Source: Paenibacillus mucilaginosus 3016 (GTDB taxonomy: Bacteria; Bacillota; Bacilli; Paenibacillales; NBRC-103111). From it: a stretch of DNA of 64,000 nucleotides. Shown piece by piece: positions 45,074-53,140 of this stretch. The translations under genes and the position numbers were made by a program. The notes under the pieces are model-generated. The model worked only from the letters and a program-made list of their open reading frames with translations, did no database searches and was not told the DNA's origin. How positions within the stretch are numbered: position 1 is the first letter of the stretch; every line of letters starts with the position of its first letter. Location: contig NC_016935.1 in assembly GCF_000250655.1 (NCBI RefSeq), forward strand, positions 7,706,001 to 7,770,000, read 5' to 3'.

Positions 45074-46150
45074 TTACTTCGCGTCGTTCATGTTTTCTTT
45101 GGTGATCTTCTTGTAAGGAACCCAGATGTACTTGCCGTCGGTGATTTCGAAGCCCGTGTTCTCTTTGCTAGGCGTTTGGCCGGAAGCGAGCACGTTGGCC
45201 AGGGCGAAGGATGCCGCACCTTGGTTCTTCGCATCGTTCAGTACCGTACCGAGCATCGTGCCTTCTTCGAGAGCCTTCACCGCTGGAGCCGTAGCGTCTA
45301 CGCCGACAACCGGCATGTACTTGCCGCCTTGGAAGTAGCCTTTGGCTTTGAGGGCTTCGATCGCGCCGAGAGCCATGTCGTCGTTGTTCGCGAAGACCGC
45401 TTCGATCTTGTCGCCTTGGGAAGCAAGGAATGCCGCCATTTTCTCTTGGCCCTTAACGCGGTCCCACATCGCTGTGTCTTCCGCCAGCTTCTCTACGCCG
45501 ATGCCTGCGTCTTCTACGGCTTTGACAGCGAACTTCGTGCGGAGCTCGGCATCCTGGTGTCCAGGCTCGCCCTTCAGCATCGCGTACTGGAGCTTGCCGT
45601 CCTTGTTCTTATCCGCTTCCGGATGAGCCTTGAAGTAGTCGGCTACCAGCTGGCCTGCCATCGTACCGGACTGCTCGGCTTTCGCGCCGACATAGTATAC
45701 TTTGTCCCACTTCTTCATATCGTCAGCCAGCGGTTCGCGGTTCAGGAATACAACCGGGATGTTCGCCGCTTTGGCTTTGTCGATGATTACGCCCGCTGCC
45801 GTACGGTCAACCGGGTTCACGAGAAGGCCGTTCACTTTCTTCGTGATGAACAGGTCGACTTTATCGTTCTGGGTCGGCTGGGAGTTCTGGCTGTCTACGA
45901 TATCGACTTTGGCTTTACCTTCCGCTGCTGCGCTGATCGCGTTACGAACACCCGTCATGAACGTATCGTCGAATTTGTAGATTGCTACGCCGATCGTTGG
46001 CTGCTTGCCAGCCGTCGTACCGGTTTCGGTCTTCGCGCCGCCCGCGTTGTTGTTCGCTGTGCCGGCATTGGTATCCGTTTTATTTCCGCAGCCTACGACT
46101 GTTGTGGCGAGTGCAGCAGCAAGCATCATGGAAACCACTTTTTTGTTCAT
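45074..46150 (-). CDS. mglB: Galactose-binding lipoprotein MglB
   Basis: This 358-aa extracellular periplasmic-binding protein has a lipoprotein signal (LAAALATTVVGCGNK), a threonine/asparagine-rich linker and the galactose/glucose-binding fold: IGVAIYKFDDTFMTGVRNAI, NGLLVNPVDRTAAG, VVFLNREPL, YYVGAKAEQSGTMAGQLV and VFANNDDMALGAIEAL, all typical of MglB. GGAGGTC precedes the ATG. It heads mglBAC. The gap to mglA (45073-44855) holds an imperfect GC-rich hairpin ending in T residues around 45010-45060, which could reduce read-through and keep the binding protein in excess. Confidence 0.94.
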   Translation of the reverse strand: MNKKVVSMMLAAALATTVVGCGNKTDTNAGTANNNAGGAKTETGTTAGKQPTIGVAIYKFDDTFMTGVRNAISAAAEGKAKVDIVDSQNSQPTQNDKVDLFITKKVNGLLVNPVDRTAAGVIIDKAKAANIPVVFLNREPLADDMKKWDKVYYVGAKAEQSGTMAGQLVADYFKAHPEADKNKDGKLQYAMLKGEPGHQDAELRTKFAVKAVEDAGIGVEKLAEDTAMWDRVKGQEKMAAFLASQGDKIEAVFANNDDMALGAIEALKAKGYFQGGKYMPVVGVDATAPAVKALEEGTMLGTVLNDAKNQGAASFALANVLASGQTPSKENTGFEITDGKYIWVPYKKITKENMNDAK

Positions 46151-46700
46151 CCGTAAAAGACCTCCGTTATTTCTTTTTTTGTATACTGGATTGCTTTACA
46201 CTTTCATTATCGTTAATTTTGTGCCAAAAACCCATGCAATATCCTCATGTGTTCTATCGAAATTCTCATGTGTTATGAAAAAGCTAAGATTATGTCGAAA
46301 ATTTCAGACTTTTGTCGCATGAAAAAGGGGCCTGTCCCCGATAGCCAGGCATCTTCTGTGGAGCGGTCGGGATTCCTCGGCCCGAGTCTTCACGAACTCC
46401 GCGACCGGGACTTTGCGATCCCCGCGACTCGCGGCCTTCGGAAGTACGCGACTCGAACCTCCGCGATACCGCGATCCGGCGGCCTTCGCGATTCACGCGA
46501 CCCGGACCTCCGTGTTTTCCGTGACCCGGGCCTTCCTTCGCTAGTCCCCGATCCGGCCTTCTCGCGATATCGATCCGATAACTTCAAATAAAGGAACTGA
46601 GGTTCTTTATCATCTTATTTCCCGTCATTTCCCAAGGAATAGCGGAACTCAGGTTCCTTATCAGCCTCCATTTAAGCGAAAAGCAGGCTCATTGTACTTC
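46151..46700. other. Region upstream of mglB: degenerate GC-rich repeats and two dispersed palindromes
   Basis: The first 150 bases are AT rich and presumably hold the mglB promoter, though I cannot fix its boxes. From about 46370 to 46570 imperfect repeats of about 25 bases, with CGCGACCCGGACCTCCG-like cores, follow one another. Copies of the dispersed palindrome lie at 46587-46610 and 46638-46661, next to the left end of the IS3 element. Confidence 0.6.
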
Positions 46701-46740
46701 TGTCAATAAAGTAGACACAAATTAAAGGAACCCTTTAAGG

Positions 46741-47565
46741 CTAAGCTGTTCTTTTTTCATGGTACATCTGTTCAAAGCGATGAGGCGTTTTATAACCCAA
46801 AGTGGAGTGACGCCGTGTTCGGTTATAGTAAAACTCGATGTAATTATAGAGTTCATCGGTAGCTTGTTTGCGAGTTTTAAACTTGGTCTGGTACACAAGC
46901 TCTTTTTTCAATGTACTGTGGAACGACTCAATACACGCATTATCATAGCAGTTACCTTTTCGACTCATGCTGCCCGTCATGAAGTAGCCTGCCAGCCGTT
47001 CTTGGTAATCACTGCTTGCATACTGAGATCCGCGGTCGGAGTGGTGGATCAAGCCAGGGGCCGGCTTCTGACGCCTGTAAGCAAGCTCCAGGGCATCGAT
47101 CACCAGCTCCCTAGTCATCCGTGCACCTGTAGCCCAGCCTACGATTTTACGTGAAAATAAGTCCATCACACTGGCTAGATATAACCAGCCTTCGCCAGTG
47201 GCGACATAAGTAATATCTGTTACCCAGACCTTGTTTGGCGCATCGACTTTAAACTGCCGATTTAGGATATTGTCATGAACAGGCATGTTGTGTTTGGAAT
47301 TGGTCGTTGCTTTGTATTTTCCAACCGTAATTGACTTAAGACCCATCTCTTTCATTAGGCGGCTGACCGTTTTTGAGGAGACAGTACAACCGTCATCCTC
47401 TCGCAGAATTGCAGTAATTACGGGGCTGCCCGGGCGTTTCTTCAAACGGAAAAAGTGATGCCGGATACGGTTTTTCAGCCACTTCCGGTGCTTTTCCCGT
47501 TTACTAGGCTTGTGTTTTACCCACTTGTAATAACCGCTTCTGGATACTTGTAACACGGAGCACAT
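46741..47565 (-). CDS. IS3-family transposase OrfB (DDE integrase)
   Basis: This 274-aa part carries HTH_21 (the helical RKWLKNRIRHHFFRLKKRPGS region) and an rve integrase core with the DDE triad: Asp in VWVTDITYVATGEGW, Asp in IHHSDRGSQYASSDY and Glu in NACIESFHSTLKKELVY. The frame is open upstream to about 47650, where a minus-one shift from OrfA (six-A-plus-G slippery site at 47646-47652) would make the fused OrfAB; the intervening reading FSFIHKHRFQYRVEKMCSVL is normal OrfB sequence. It therefore probably is not made alone. Confidence 0.92.
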   Translation of the reverse strand: MCSVLQVSRSGYYKWVKHKPSKREKHRKWLKNRIRHHFFRLKKRPGSPVITAILREDDGCTVSSKTVSRLMKEMGLKSITVGKYKATTNSKHNMPVHDNILNRQFKVDAPNKVWVTDITYVATGEGWLYLASVMDLFSRKIVGWATGARMTRELVIDALELAYRRQKPAPGLIHHSDRGSQYASSDYQERLAGYFMTGSMSRKGNCYDNACIESFHSTLKKELVYQTKFKTRKQATDELYNYIEFYYNRTRRHSTLGYKTPHRFEQMYHEKRTA

Positions 47566-47612
47566 CTTCTCGACACGGTACTGGAAGCGGTGTTTATGAA
47601 TAAACGAAAAAA

Positions 47613-47900
47613 TCAGTGCCGGTCTTTCGTGAAGAAGTGCATCGCCTTTTTTAAGATTTCATTCTCCTCTTGTAGTTCGCGGTTTTGCTGCTCCAATTTC
47701 CGTAGTCGTTCGTAATCCACAAAGACTTGCGATTGTTCCGCAGTCGCACTTTTGCCATACTGCTTGATCCAGCGGCTCAAGGTACTCTTCGGAATCCCGA
47801 GCTCCCGGGCGATCTCTATCGGCTTCTTCCCCTCCTTCTCCATGTGTTCCACCGTTTTTTTCTTAAACTCACTGCCGTAACTCTCCCGCTGCTGACTCAT
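47613..47900 (-). CDS. IS3-family transposase OrfA (HTH protein)
   Basis: This 95-aa protein has a helix-turn-helix of the transposase-8 type (PIEIARELGIPKSTLSRWIKQ) and a C-terminal leucine-zipper-like coiled coil (LRKLEQQNRELQEENEILKK) for multimerisation. The programmed frameshift site follows directly after NEILKKA. It binds the inverted repeats and is the N-terminal part of the OrfAB transposase. Confidence 0.92.
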   Translation of the reverse strand: MSQQRESYGSEFKKKTVEHMEKEGKKPIEIARELGIPKSTLSRWIKQYGKSATAEQSQVFVDYERLRKLEQQNRELQEENEILKKAMHFFTKDRH

Positions 47901-48042
47901 GGCACACCTCGACCTTTGTTGGTTTGTCTTTATTATAAAGGTCGTTCCTTAAGCTGTGTCCACCGTTTAGTCTACATACACATCCCACCTAATAGCGAAT
48001 CTGAGTTCCTTTATTTTCAAAAACTCCCCTTCGATGGCCATC

Positions 48043-48333
48043 ATAACGAATCTGAGTTCCGCTATCTCCCTGCCCAGCATCCCCAGCGGCTTCAAGCCGA
48101 GAGGCGTAAAGCCGAGAGGCGTAAAGCCGGAGAGGCGTAAAGCCGAAAGGCGTAAAGCCGAGAGGCGTAAAGCCAAGAGGCGTAAAGCCAAGAGGCGTAA
48201 AGCCGAAAGGCGTAAAGCAGAAGAGGCGTAAAGCAGAAGAGGCGTAAAGCCGAGAGGCGTAAAGCCGGAGAGGCGTAAAGCCGAGAGGCGTAAAGCCGGA
48301 GAGGCGTAAAGCAGAAGAGGCGTAAAGCCGGAG
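48043..48333. repeat. 15-16-bp tandem repeat array (15 units) with adjacent palindrome
   Basis: Fifteen direct units of AGGCGTAAAGCC plus a 3-4 base variable end (GAG, GGAG, GAA, AAG, AGAAG forms) fill 48102-48333. A copy of the dispersed palindrome lies at 48043-48066 and another near 47991-48014. Open frames across the array are repeat translations. It is too short-period and spacer-free to be CRISPR. It follows the terminator of the sensor trio. Confidence 0.9.
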
Positions 48334-48352
48334 AGGGCACGAATAGAGTAAA

Positions 48353-48376
48353 AACCCGCAGCAGCCGCTGCGGGTT
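48353..48376 (-). terminator. Terminator of the sensor trio
   Basis: AACCCGCAGC (48353-48362) pairs perfectly with GCTGCGGGTT (48367-48376); on the minus strand TTTT follows. It separates the trio from mglB. Confidence 0.82.
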
Positions 48377-48428
48377 CTTGAACCTTATTGCCTATCCCGA
48401 CGCTTATTGAACGCACATGACGAGAGGG

Positions 48429-49418
48429 TTACTTCACAAAGGGGAACAACAGCTTCTGATTATCGGACCAGAACATATTGACCTGATCGATCACCTTCGT
48501 ATCCGTAAAAAAGTTCTCCTTCACCCGCCTGCCTTCCAGCGCATCGACCGCGTATTGAACGCCGAGATAGCCCATCGAGAACGGATTTTGGATAATCGTG
48601 GCCTGGACGATCCCTTCCTGGAGATACTCGATGTCCTCGGGCGTGCTGTCCATGGTGACGACCTTCACCCGGCCTTCCAGCCCTTCCTTCACGATCTCCT
48701 CCACGACCCCGCGGGTCGAAGCGCCGTGCAGCACGGCGATGCCCGTCGGCGTATTCAGTACGTGCGCCAGCCTGCGCACCCCTTCGCCGCATTGGTCCGG
48801 ATCCGCGTAGCAGTAGGTCTTCTCGACGACCTGGATCTTCGGGTGCCGCGCCATCTCGTCGAGGAAGCCCCGCTCCCGCTCGGCGGCGGCCTGGCCGTCC
48901 GGCTTGAAGCCCACTACGGCTGCCCGGCCCTGGTCGCCCAGCAGCTCGGCCAGCTTGCGTCCGGCCTTCTCCCCCGCTTCATAATGGTTGACACCGATAT
49001 AGCTGAGCGGCTTCGGCGAGTCCAGGCGCGAGTCGATCGTGATCACGGGGATATTGTTCGCCGCGGCCCGGGCGACCGCGTCGGCCGGCGCCATGTCGTC
49101 GCTTGGGGCTAGAACCAGAGCGCTGCGCTTATAGTTGATGACATCGGAGATCAAGCCGATCTGTCCTTGGATGTCCTGCTCGGACTCCGGCGCTTCCACC
49201 AGCACATCGACGCCCAATTCCTTCTCGGCCGCTTCCGCTCCGCTGATGACCGCCTTCCAGTAGTCGCTGTTCTTCGATTTGACGATCAGGGCGATCTCCT
49301 TCTTGCCGGTATATCCCGCCTCGGCGGTGTCCGTCAGCTGGCCGCACGACGTAATACCGGCCGACACCGCCAGCAGGACAAGGAGAAGCATGATCCGTCC
49401 CGGGAGCCGTCCGTTCAT
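48429..49418 (-). CDS. Sugar-binding lipoprotein, RbsB/LacI type, of a sensor trio
   Basis: This 329-aa exported protein (lipobox VSAGITSC) has the Peripla_BP_4 fold: IALIVKSKNSDYWKAVISGA, ALVLAPSDDMAPADAVA, IPVITIDSRLDSPKPLSYIG, GRAAVVGF and IAVLHGASTRGVVEEIV. It is last of three genes joined by ATGA overlaps with a histidine kinase and a response regulator and there is no permease in the same unit. That arrangement, known for XylFII-LytS, suggests that it presents a bound sugar to the kinase rather than acting in transport. GAGGAGGGGAGG precedes the ATG. Confidence 0.88.
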   Translation of the reverse strand: MNGRLPGRIMLLLVLLAVSAGITSCGQLTDTAEAGYTGKKEIALIVKSKNSDYWKAVISGAEAAEKELGVDVLVEAPESEQDIQGQIGLISDVINYKRSALVLAPSDDMAPADAVARAAANNIPVITIDSRLDSPKPLSYIGVNHYEAGEKAGRKLAELLGDQGRAAVVGFKPDGQAAAERERGFLDEMARHPKIQVVEKTYCYADPDQCGEGVRRLAHVLNTPTGIAVLHGASTRGVVEEIVKEGLEGRVKVVTMDSTPEDIEYLQEGIVQATIIQNPFSMGYLGVQYAVDALEGRRVKENFFTDTKVIDQVNMFWSDNQKLLFPFVK

Positions 49419-51241
49419 CCGGCCTCCCCTCCTCTCACACCCGTCCGGTAAGGAATCCACAGGGTCACCGTGGTCCCCTCCTCCAGCCGGCTCTCTATCT
49501 CAAGCCCGTACTCTTCTCCATACATCAACCGGATTCGCTCATGCACGTTGCGGATGCCCACTCCGGAACCGGAGCTGGAACCGGGGCCGGGGCCGCCGTT
49601 CTCAGGCGCCTCCGCCTGCAGCAGTCCCTTCACCTTCTCGGGCGGCATGCCGAGCCCGTCGTCCGCCACCGTAATGCGCACCCGGTCGCCGGCCCGTTCC
49701 GCCCGGATGCGGATGAACCCTTCGTCGACCATCATCTCGATGCCGTGGTAGATCGCATTCTCCACCACCGGCTGCAGGATGAGCTTGACGGTCGGGCAGT
49801 CCTTCACCTCGTCCTCACACTCGATCTCGAAGCGGAATTTGTTCTTGTACCTCATCGTCTGGATGATGAGATAGTTGCGTACATGCTCGAGCTCTTCCTG
49901 CACTGTGATAACCGATTTGCCCTTGCTGAGGGAGATCCGGAAGAACTTCGACAGGGAGGTGATCATCCGGATGACCTCCTCGCTCTTCCCGCTGCCCGCC
50001 AGGCGGACCACCGAGTTCAGCGTGTTGTAGAGGAAGTGCGGGTTGATCTGCGACTGCAGCACTTCGAGCTCGCTCTTGCGCTTGGCCTCCTGCTCCTTCA
50101 CGCTCTGCTCCATGAGCTCCCGGATGCGGGCGACCATGAGATTGAAGCGCCGGGAGAGCCGCCCGACCTCATCCTCTCCGCCCTCCTGGATATGGATGTC
50201 AAAGACGCCCTGCTCCACCTTGCTCATCGAACGCTCCAGCCGGCGGATCGGCTGGGAGATCTTCGCCGACATGAAGGCCGACAGGAGCAGCACGAACACG
50301 AGCGCCCCGAGCATCAGCCAGGCAAGGAACCAGCCGATCTCCCGCTTGGCGGTGACAATCTCGTTCATGTAGGAGACGCCGATCATTTTCCACCCGATGT
50401 TGTTGACGGTCTGGATGGTTATCAGCCGCGTCTCCCCGGTGCTGTCGTCCACGTAATTGCCGTAGGCATACTTCATCGCCTGCTCGACGTTCTCATACTT
50501 CAGTCCCGCATAGATCAGCTGCTGCTGGGGATGGTAAACCATGTTCCCGGCCGACTCGTCGATGATGTAGACGTAGCCGCGCTGCCCCAGGCTGACCCGG
50601 CTGAGCAGGTCGTCGATCGTCTTGAAGTTGAAATCCACGAGCAGCATCGCCGGCTCCCGCACGCCGTCCCGCTCCAGGATGATGCTTTTGCTCATCGACA
50701 CGACCCAGGGATACCGGCCCTTATACAGGTTCTGCACGTGCGGCAGCGAGACGGTCACATGGCCCGGATTCTCCACCGCCGAGCGGAACCAGCTCTGATC
50801 CGTGATGCGCGTATTGCGCCGCATCTCCGTCTCCGGCAGATGGGCCAGCGGCGTCCCCTGGGCTGTGAACAGCGCCATCGAGACGACATCGCTGCGGGTT
50901 TCCAGGATCGTGCGGAGCTGCTCCTCAAGCTTCGGGTCCGGCACTGTCTTCGAGGCGCGGATCCGCTCGTCCACCATCTTGAACGCCTGGTCCATGCCGT
51001 CCAGGTACATCTCCACATTAAGCTTCACCTGCTCAACGATCTGCTCATTGCCAATAAACGCATTCTGCTCCGCCGTCCGCGCGAATTTGTCGTAGAGCAG
51101 CACGGACACGACCACCATCACGAGCAGCGTCATCAGCATGAAGGAGGCCGTGATGATGAACTGGATGCTCTTCACCTTCCAGATGTCGATCAGGGAAGAG
51201 AGCGGACCACGGCCCGGCGGCTGCGGCACCCGCCGTTTCAT
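49415..51241 (-). CDS. Sensor histidine kinase, YesM/LytS type, of a sensor trio
   Basis: This 608-aa membrane kinase has helices at about 26-50 and 303-325 enclosing a dCache-like extracellular domain (RSAVENPGHVTVSLPHVQN, GYVYIIDESAGNMVYHPQQ), then HAMP, the His_kinase motif QINPHFLYNTLNSVVR (His near residue 400) and HATPase (VADDGLGMPPEKV, GVGIRNVHERIRLMYG). Its start overlaps the regulator gene's stop and its stop overlaps the binding protein gene's start, each by ATGA. It probably senses liganded binding protein and phosphorylates the regulator. Confidence 0.93.
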   Translation of the reverse strand: MKRRVPQPPGRGPLSSLIDIWKVKSIQFIITASFMLMTLLVMVVVSVLLYDKFARTAEQNAFIGNEQIVEQVKLNVEMYLDGMDQAFKMVDERIRASKTVPDPKLEEQLRTILETRSDVVSMALFTAQGTPLAHLPETEMRRNTRITDQSWFRSAVENPGHVTVSLPHVQNLYKGRYPWVVSMSKSIILERDGVREPAMLLVDFNFKTIDDLLSRVSLGQRGYVYIIDESAGNMVYHPQQQLIYAGLKYENVEQAMKYAYGNYVDDSTGETRLITIQTVNNIGWKMIGVSYMNEIVTAKREIGWFLAWLMLGALVFVLLLSAFMSAKISQPIRRLERSMSKVEQGVFDIHIQEGGEDEVGRLSRRFNLMVARIRELMEQSVKEQEAKRKSELEVLQSQINPHFLYNTLNSVVRLAGSGKSEEVIRMITSLSKFFRISLSKGKSVITVQEELEHVRNYLIIQTMRYKNKFRFEIECEDEVKDCPTVKLILQPVVENAIYHGIEMMVDEGFIRIRAERAGDRVRITVADDGLGMPPEKVKGLLQAEAPENGGPGPGSSSGSGVGIRNVHERIRLMYGEEYGLEIESRLEEGTTVTLWIPYRTGVRGGEAG

Positions 51242-52890
51242 CGCTGCTCCTCAGCCGCGGCGCTCCGGTATTCCTTCGGCGAAACGCCGGCATATTTGCG
51301 GAATGAGAAGCTGAAATAGTTCGGCTCCGCATAGCCGACCTTCTCGGCAATCTCGAACGCCTTCAGGTCCGTCGTGCGCAGCAGCTCCTTCGCCGCTTCC
51401 ATGCGGATCTGGCTGAGGTAGGAGCCGAAGGTCGTTTTGGCTTCTTTTTTGAAAATGGAAGAAAAATAGCCCGCCGAAATGTGCAGCATCCCGCACACCT
51501 TGTTGATCGAGATGTCCGTCTCGTGATAATGCTGCTGGATATATTCCTTCGCCTGGTCGACCAGCGACTTGTAGGCGTACTGCCGCTCGCTCGCGATCCG
51601 GCTCATGATATTCGTGCAGATGCCGAGCACCCAGTTCTTCGCCTCCTGCGGATTCGTGAACTTGTGCAGCTCCGCCAGCGGCACGAAATCCGGGCCGAAG
51701 ATGGCGTCGAGGTCCGCGTTCGAATCCTTGGCCGCCTTCAGGATCGCCGTCAGGATCTCGATCAGATAGATCTGGTAGTCCTTGAACGACACGCCCATGT
51801 CCGCGATGCCCTCGAACAGGCTCTCGACGATCTCCCCGATCTCCTGGGTCGTCCCCACCTTGAGGCAGCGGATCAGCGCATGCTCCTTGAGCTCGTCGAA
51901 GCGCAGCTTCTCCACGAAGCGCGTCTCGACGTCGCTGATGCAGATGATCCGGTTGTCCCCGAGAATCGGCCGGTAATCGAGCGCAAGCACCGCGTCCTGA
52001 TAGGAATACGACACCTCGGGCAGCGCCGGGCAGAACGTGCCGACCCCGATGGTCACCGTGAACTTGAGGTACTTGTCGATGCTCTGCCGGATCTCCTCCA
52101 GCGCCGCGAGCGTCCGCTCCATCAGAGACTCCCGCTGCGCCCCCTTGACGGCGCTGAGCAGGACGACATGACGGTTATGGACGAAGACCAGGCCGAGCCC
52201 GTGCTTCTGTACGATCTCCTCCGCAATGTTCAGCACGGCGAAGAGCTTCAGTTCCGTATCCTTGGAGCGGCGCAGCGAGCCCGAATCGGCCGCGCCTGCG
52301 GACTGCTCGTCCGCTCCGAGGTTGTCGAGCGACAGCAGCGATACTGCGAACCCGCAGTCCTGCAGGTCGAGATTGTAGCTCTCGCACTTCTCCTGGATCT
52401 CCCGCAGCGGCAGACGCCGGGTCACCAGAGAGGCGAGGAACACCTCGCGCAGCACCGGCAGGCTCTTGCGGTAATGCTCCTGCAGCGTCTGCACGTTCTC
52501 CTTGCGAGCCGCTTCTTCGTCGATCTGGCTCTTGATTTTGGCAAGCATGCCCACCAGATCCTCCGACGAATACGGTTTCAATAAATATTCATCAATATGC
52601 AGCTTGACGGCCTTCTGGGCATATTCGAATTCGTCGAAGCCCGTCAGGATGATGATCTTCGTGGTCGGATACCGTTCGCGGATCCACTCGGAGAGCTGCA
52701 GCCCGTCCATGAACGGCATCTGGATATCCGTCACGACCACGTCCGGCACGAAGCGCTCCATGAGCTCGACCGCCTCCTGGCCGTTCTCCGCCGCATCCAC
52801 GACCTCGAAGCCGCAGGCCGCCCAATCGATCTCCGCGAGAATGCCTTCCCTTACGTCCGCCTCATCTTCCACAAGCAGTAATTTGTACAT
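51238..52890 (-). CDS. Response regulator, YesN type, of a sensor trio
   Basis: This 550-aa regulator has an intact receiver (VEDEADV acidic pair, Asp near residue 54 in VVVTDIQMPF, Lys in YLLKPYS), a long central region with a GGDEF-like remnant tone (FTVTIGVGTFCPALPEVSYSYQDA resembles degenerate cyclase folds often seen in YesN proteins), and a C-terminal AraC HTH pair (LHISAGYFSSIFKKEAK, VGYAEPNYFSFSFRKYAGV). The start at 52890 has GGAGAGG upstream. It heads the trio and probably activates mglBAC and the chemoreceptor downstream. Confidence 0.92.
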   Translation of the reverse strand: MYKLLLVEDEADVREGILAEIDWAACGFEVVDAAENGQEAVELMERFVPDVVVTDIQMPFMDGLQLSEWIRERYPTTKIIILTGFDEFEYAQKAVKLHIDEYLLKPYSSEDLVGMLAKIKSQIDEEAARKENVQTLQEHYRKSLPVLREVFLASLVTRRLPLREIQEKCESYNLDLQDCGFAVSLLSLDNLGADEQSAGAADSGSLRRSKDTELKLFAVLNIAEEIVQKHGLGLVFVHNRHVVLLSAVKGAQRESLMERTLAALEEIRQSIDKYLKFTVTIGVGTFCPALPEVSYSYQDAVLALDYRPILGDNRIICISDVETRFVEKLRFDELKEHALIRCLKVGTTQEIGEIVESLFEGIADMGVSFKDYQIYLIEILTAILKAAKDSNADLDAIFGPDFVPLAELHKFTNPQEAKNWVLGICTNIMSRIASERQYAYKSLVDQAKEYIQQHYHETDISINKVCGMLHISAGYFSSIFKKEAKTTFGSYLSQIRMEAAKELLRTTDLKAFEIAEKVGYAEPNYFSFSFRKYAGVSPKEYRSAAAEEQR

Positions 52891-53140
52891 AATCGGTCCT
52901 CTCCATCGCAGGACATACCAATAGCCCGGCACAGGCCAGGCCGGTATTCCTCCGGTCCGGAGCCTGGCAGCGGGATCGCTTCCCCCTCTGCCGGCCCGGC
53001 ATGTCATCATTATAGTGTAATCACTGTACCAGAATCGCGCAGGGTTGGGAAGTGGGGAGAGGTGGGAGCGCTTGCGGCTTGCCCCCAGCGGGAAGAGGGC
53101 AGCGTTCTGCCGCAGCGGTTCGGGCGGGCAAACGCTTCGC

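Larger units (their letters stand above)
46701..47973 (-). mobile_element. IS3-family insertion sequence (about 1.27 kb)
   Basis: Two overlapping-frame transposase genes lie between imperfect terminal inverted repeats: the left end has GTAGACACAAATTAAAGGAA (46711-46730) and the right end, read inward, GTGGACACAGCTTAAGGAA. Outer ends are placed near 46701 and 47973 by aligning the repeats; the exact edge and a target duplication are not resolved. OrfA and OrfB look intact, so the copy may be active. It lies between mglB and the sensor trio. Confidence 0.85.

Noticed and set aside
48102..48333. Short regular repeats considered as CRISPR
   Set aside because: Units are 15-16 bp, contiguous, with no unique spacers and no cas genes nearby.
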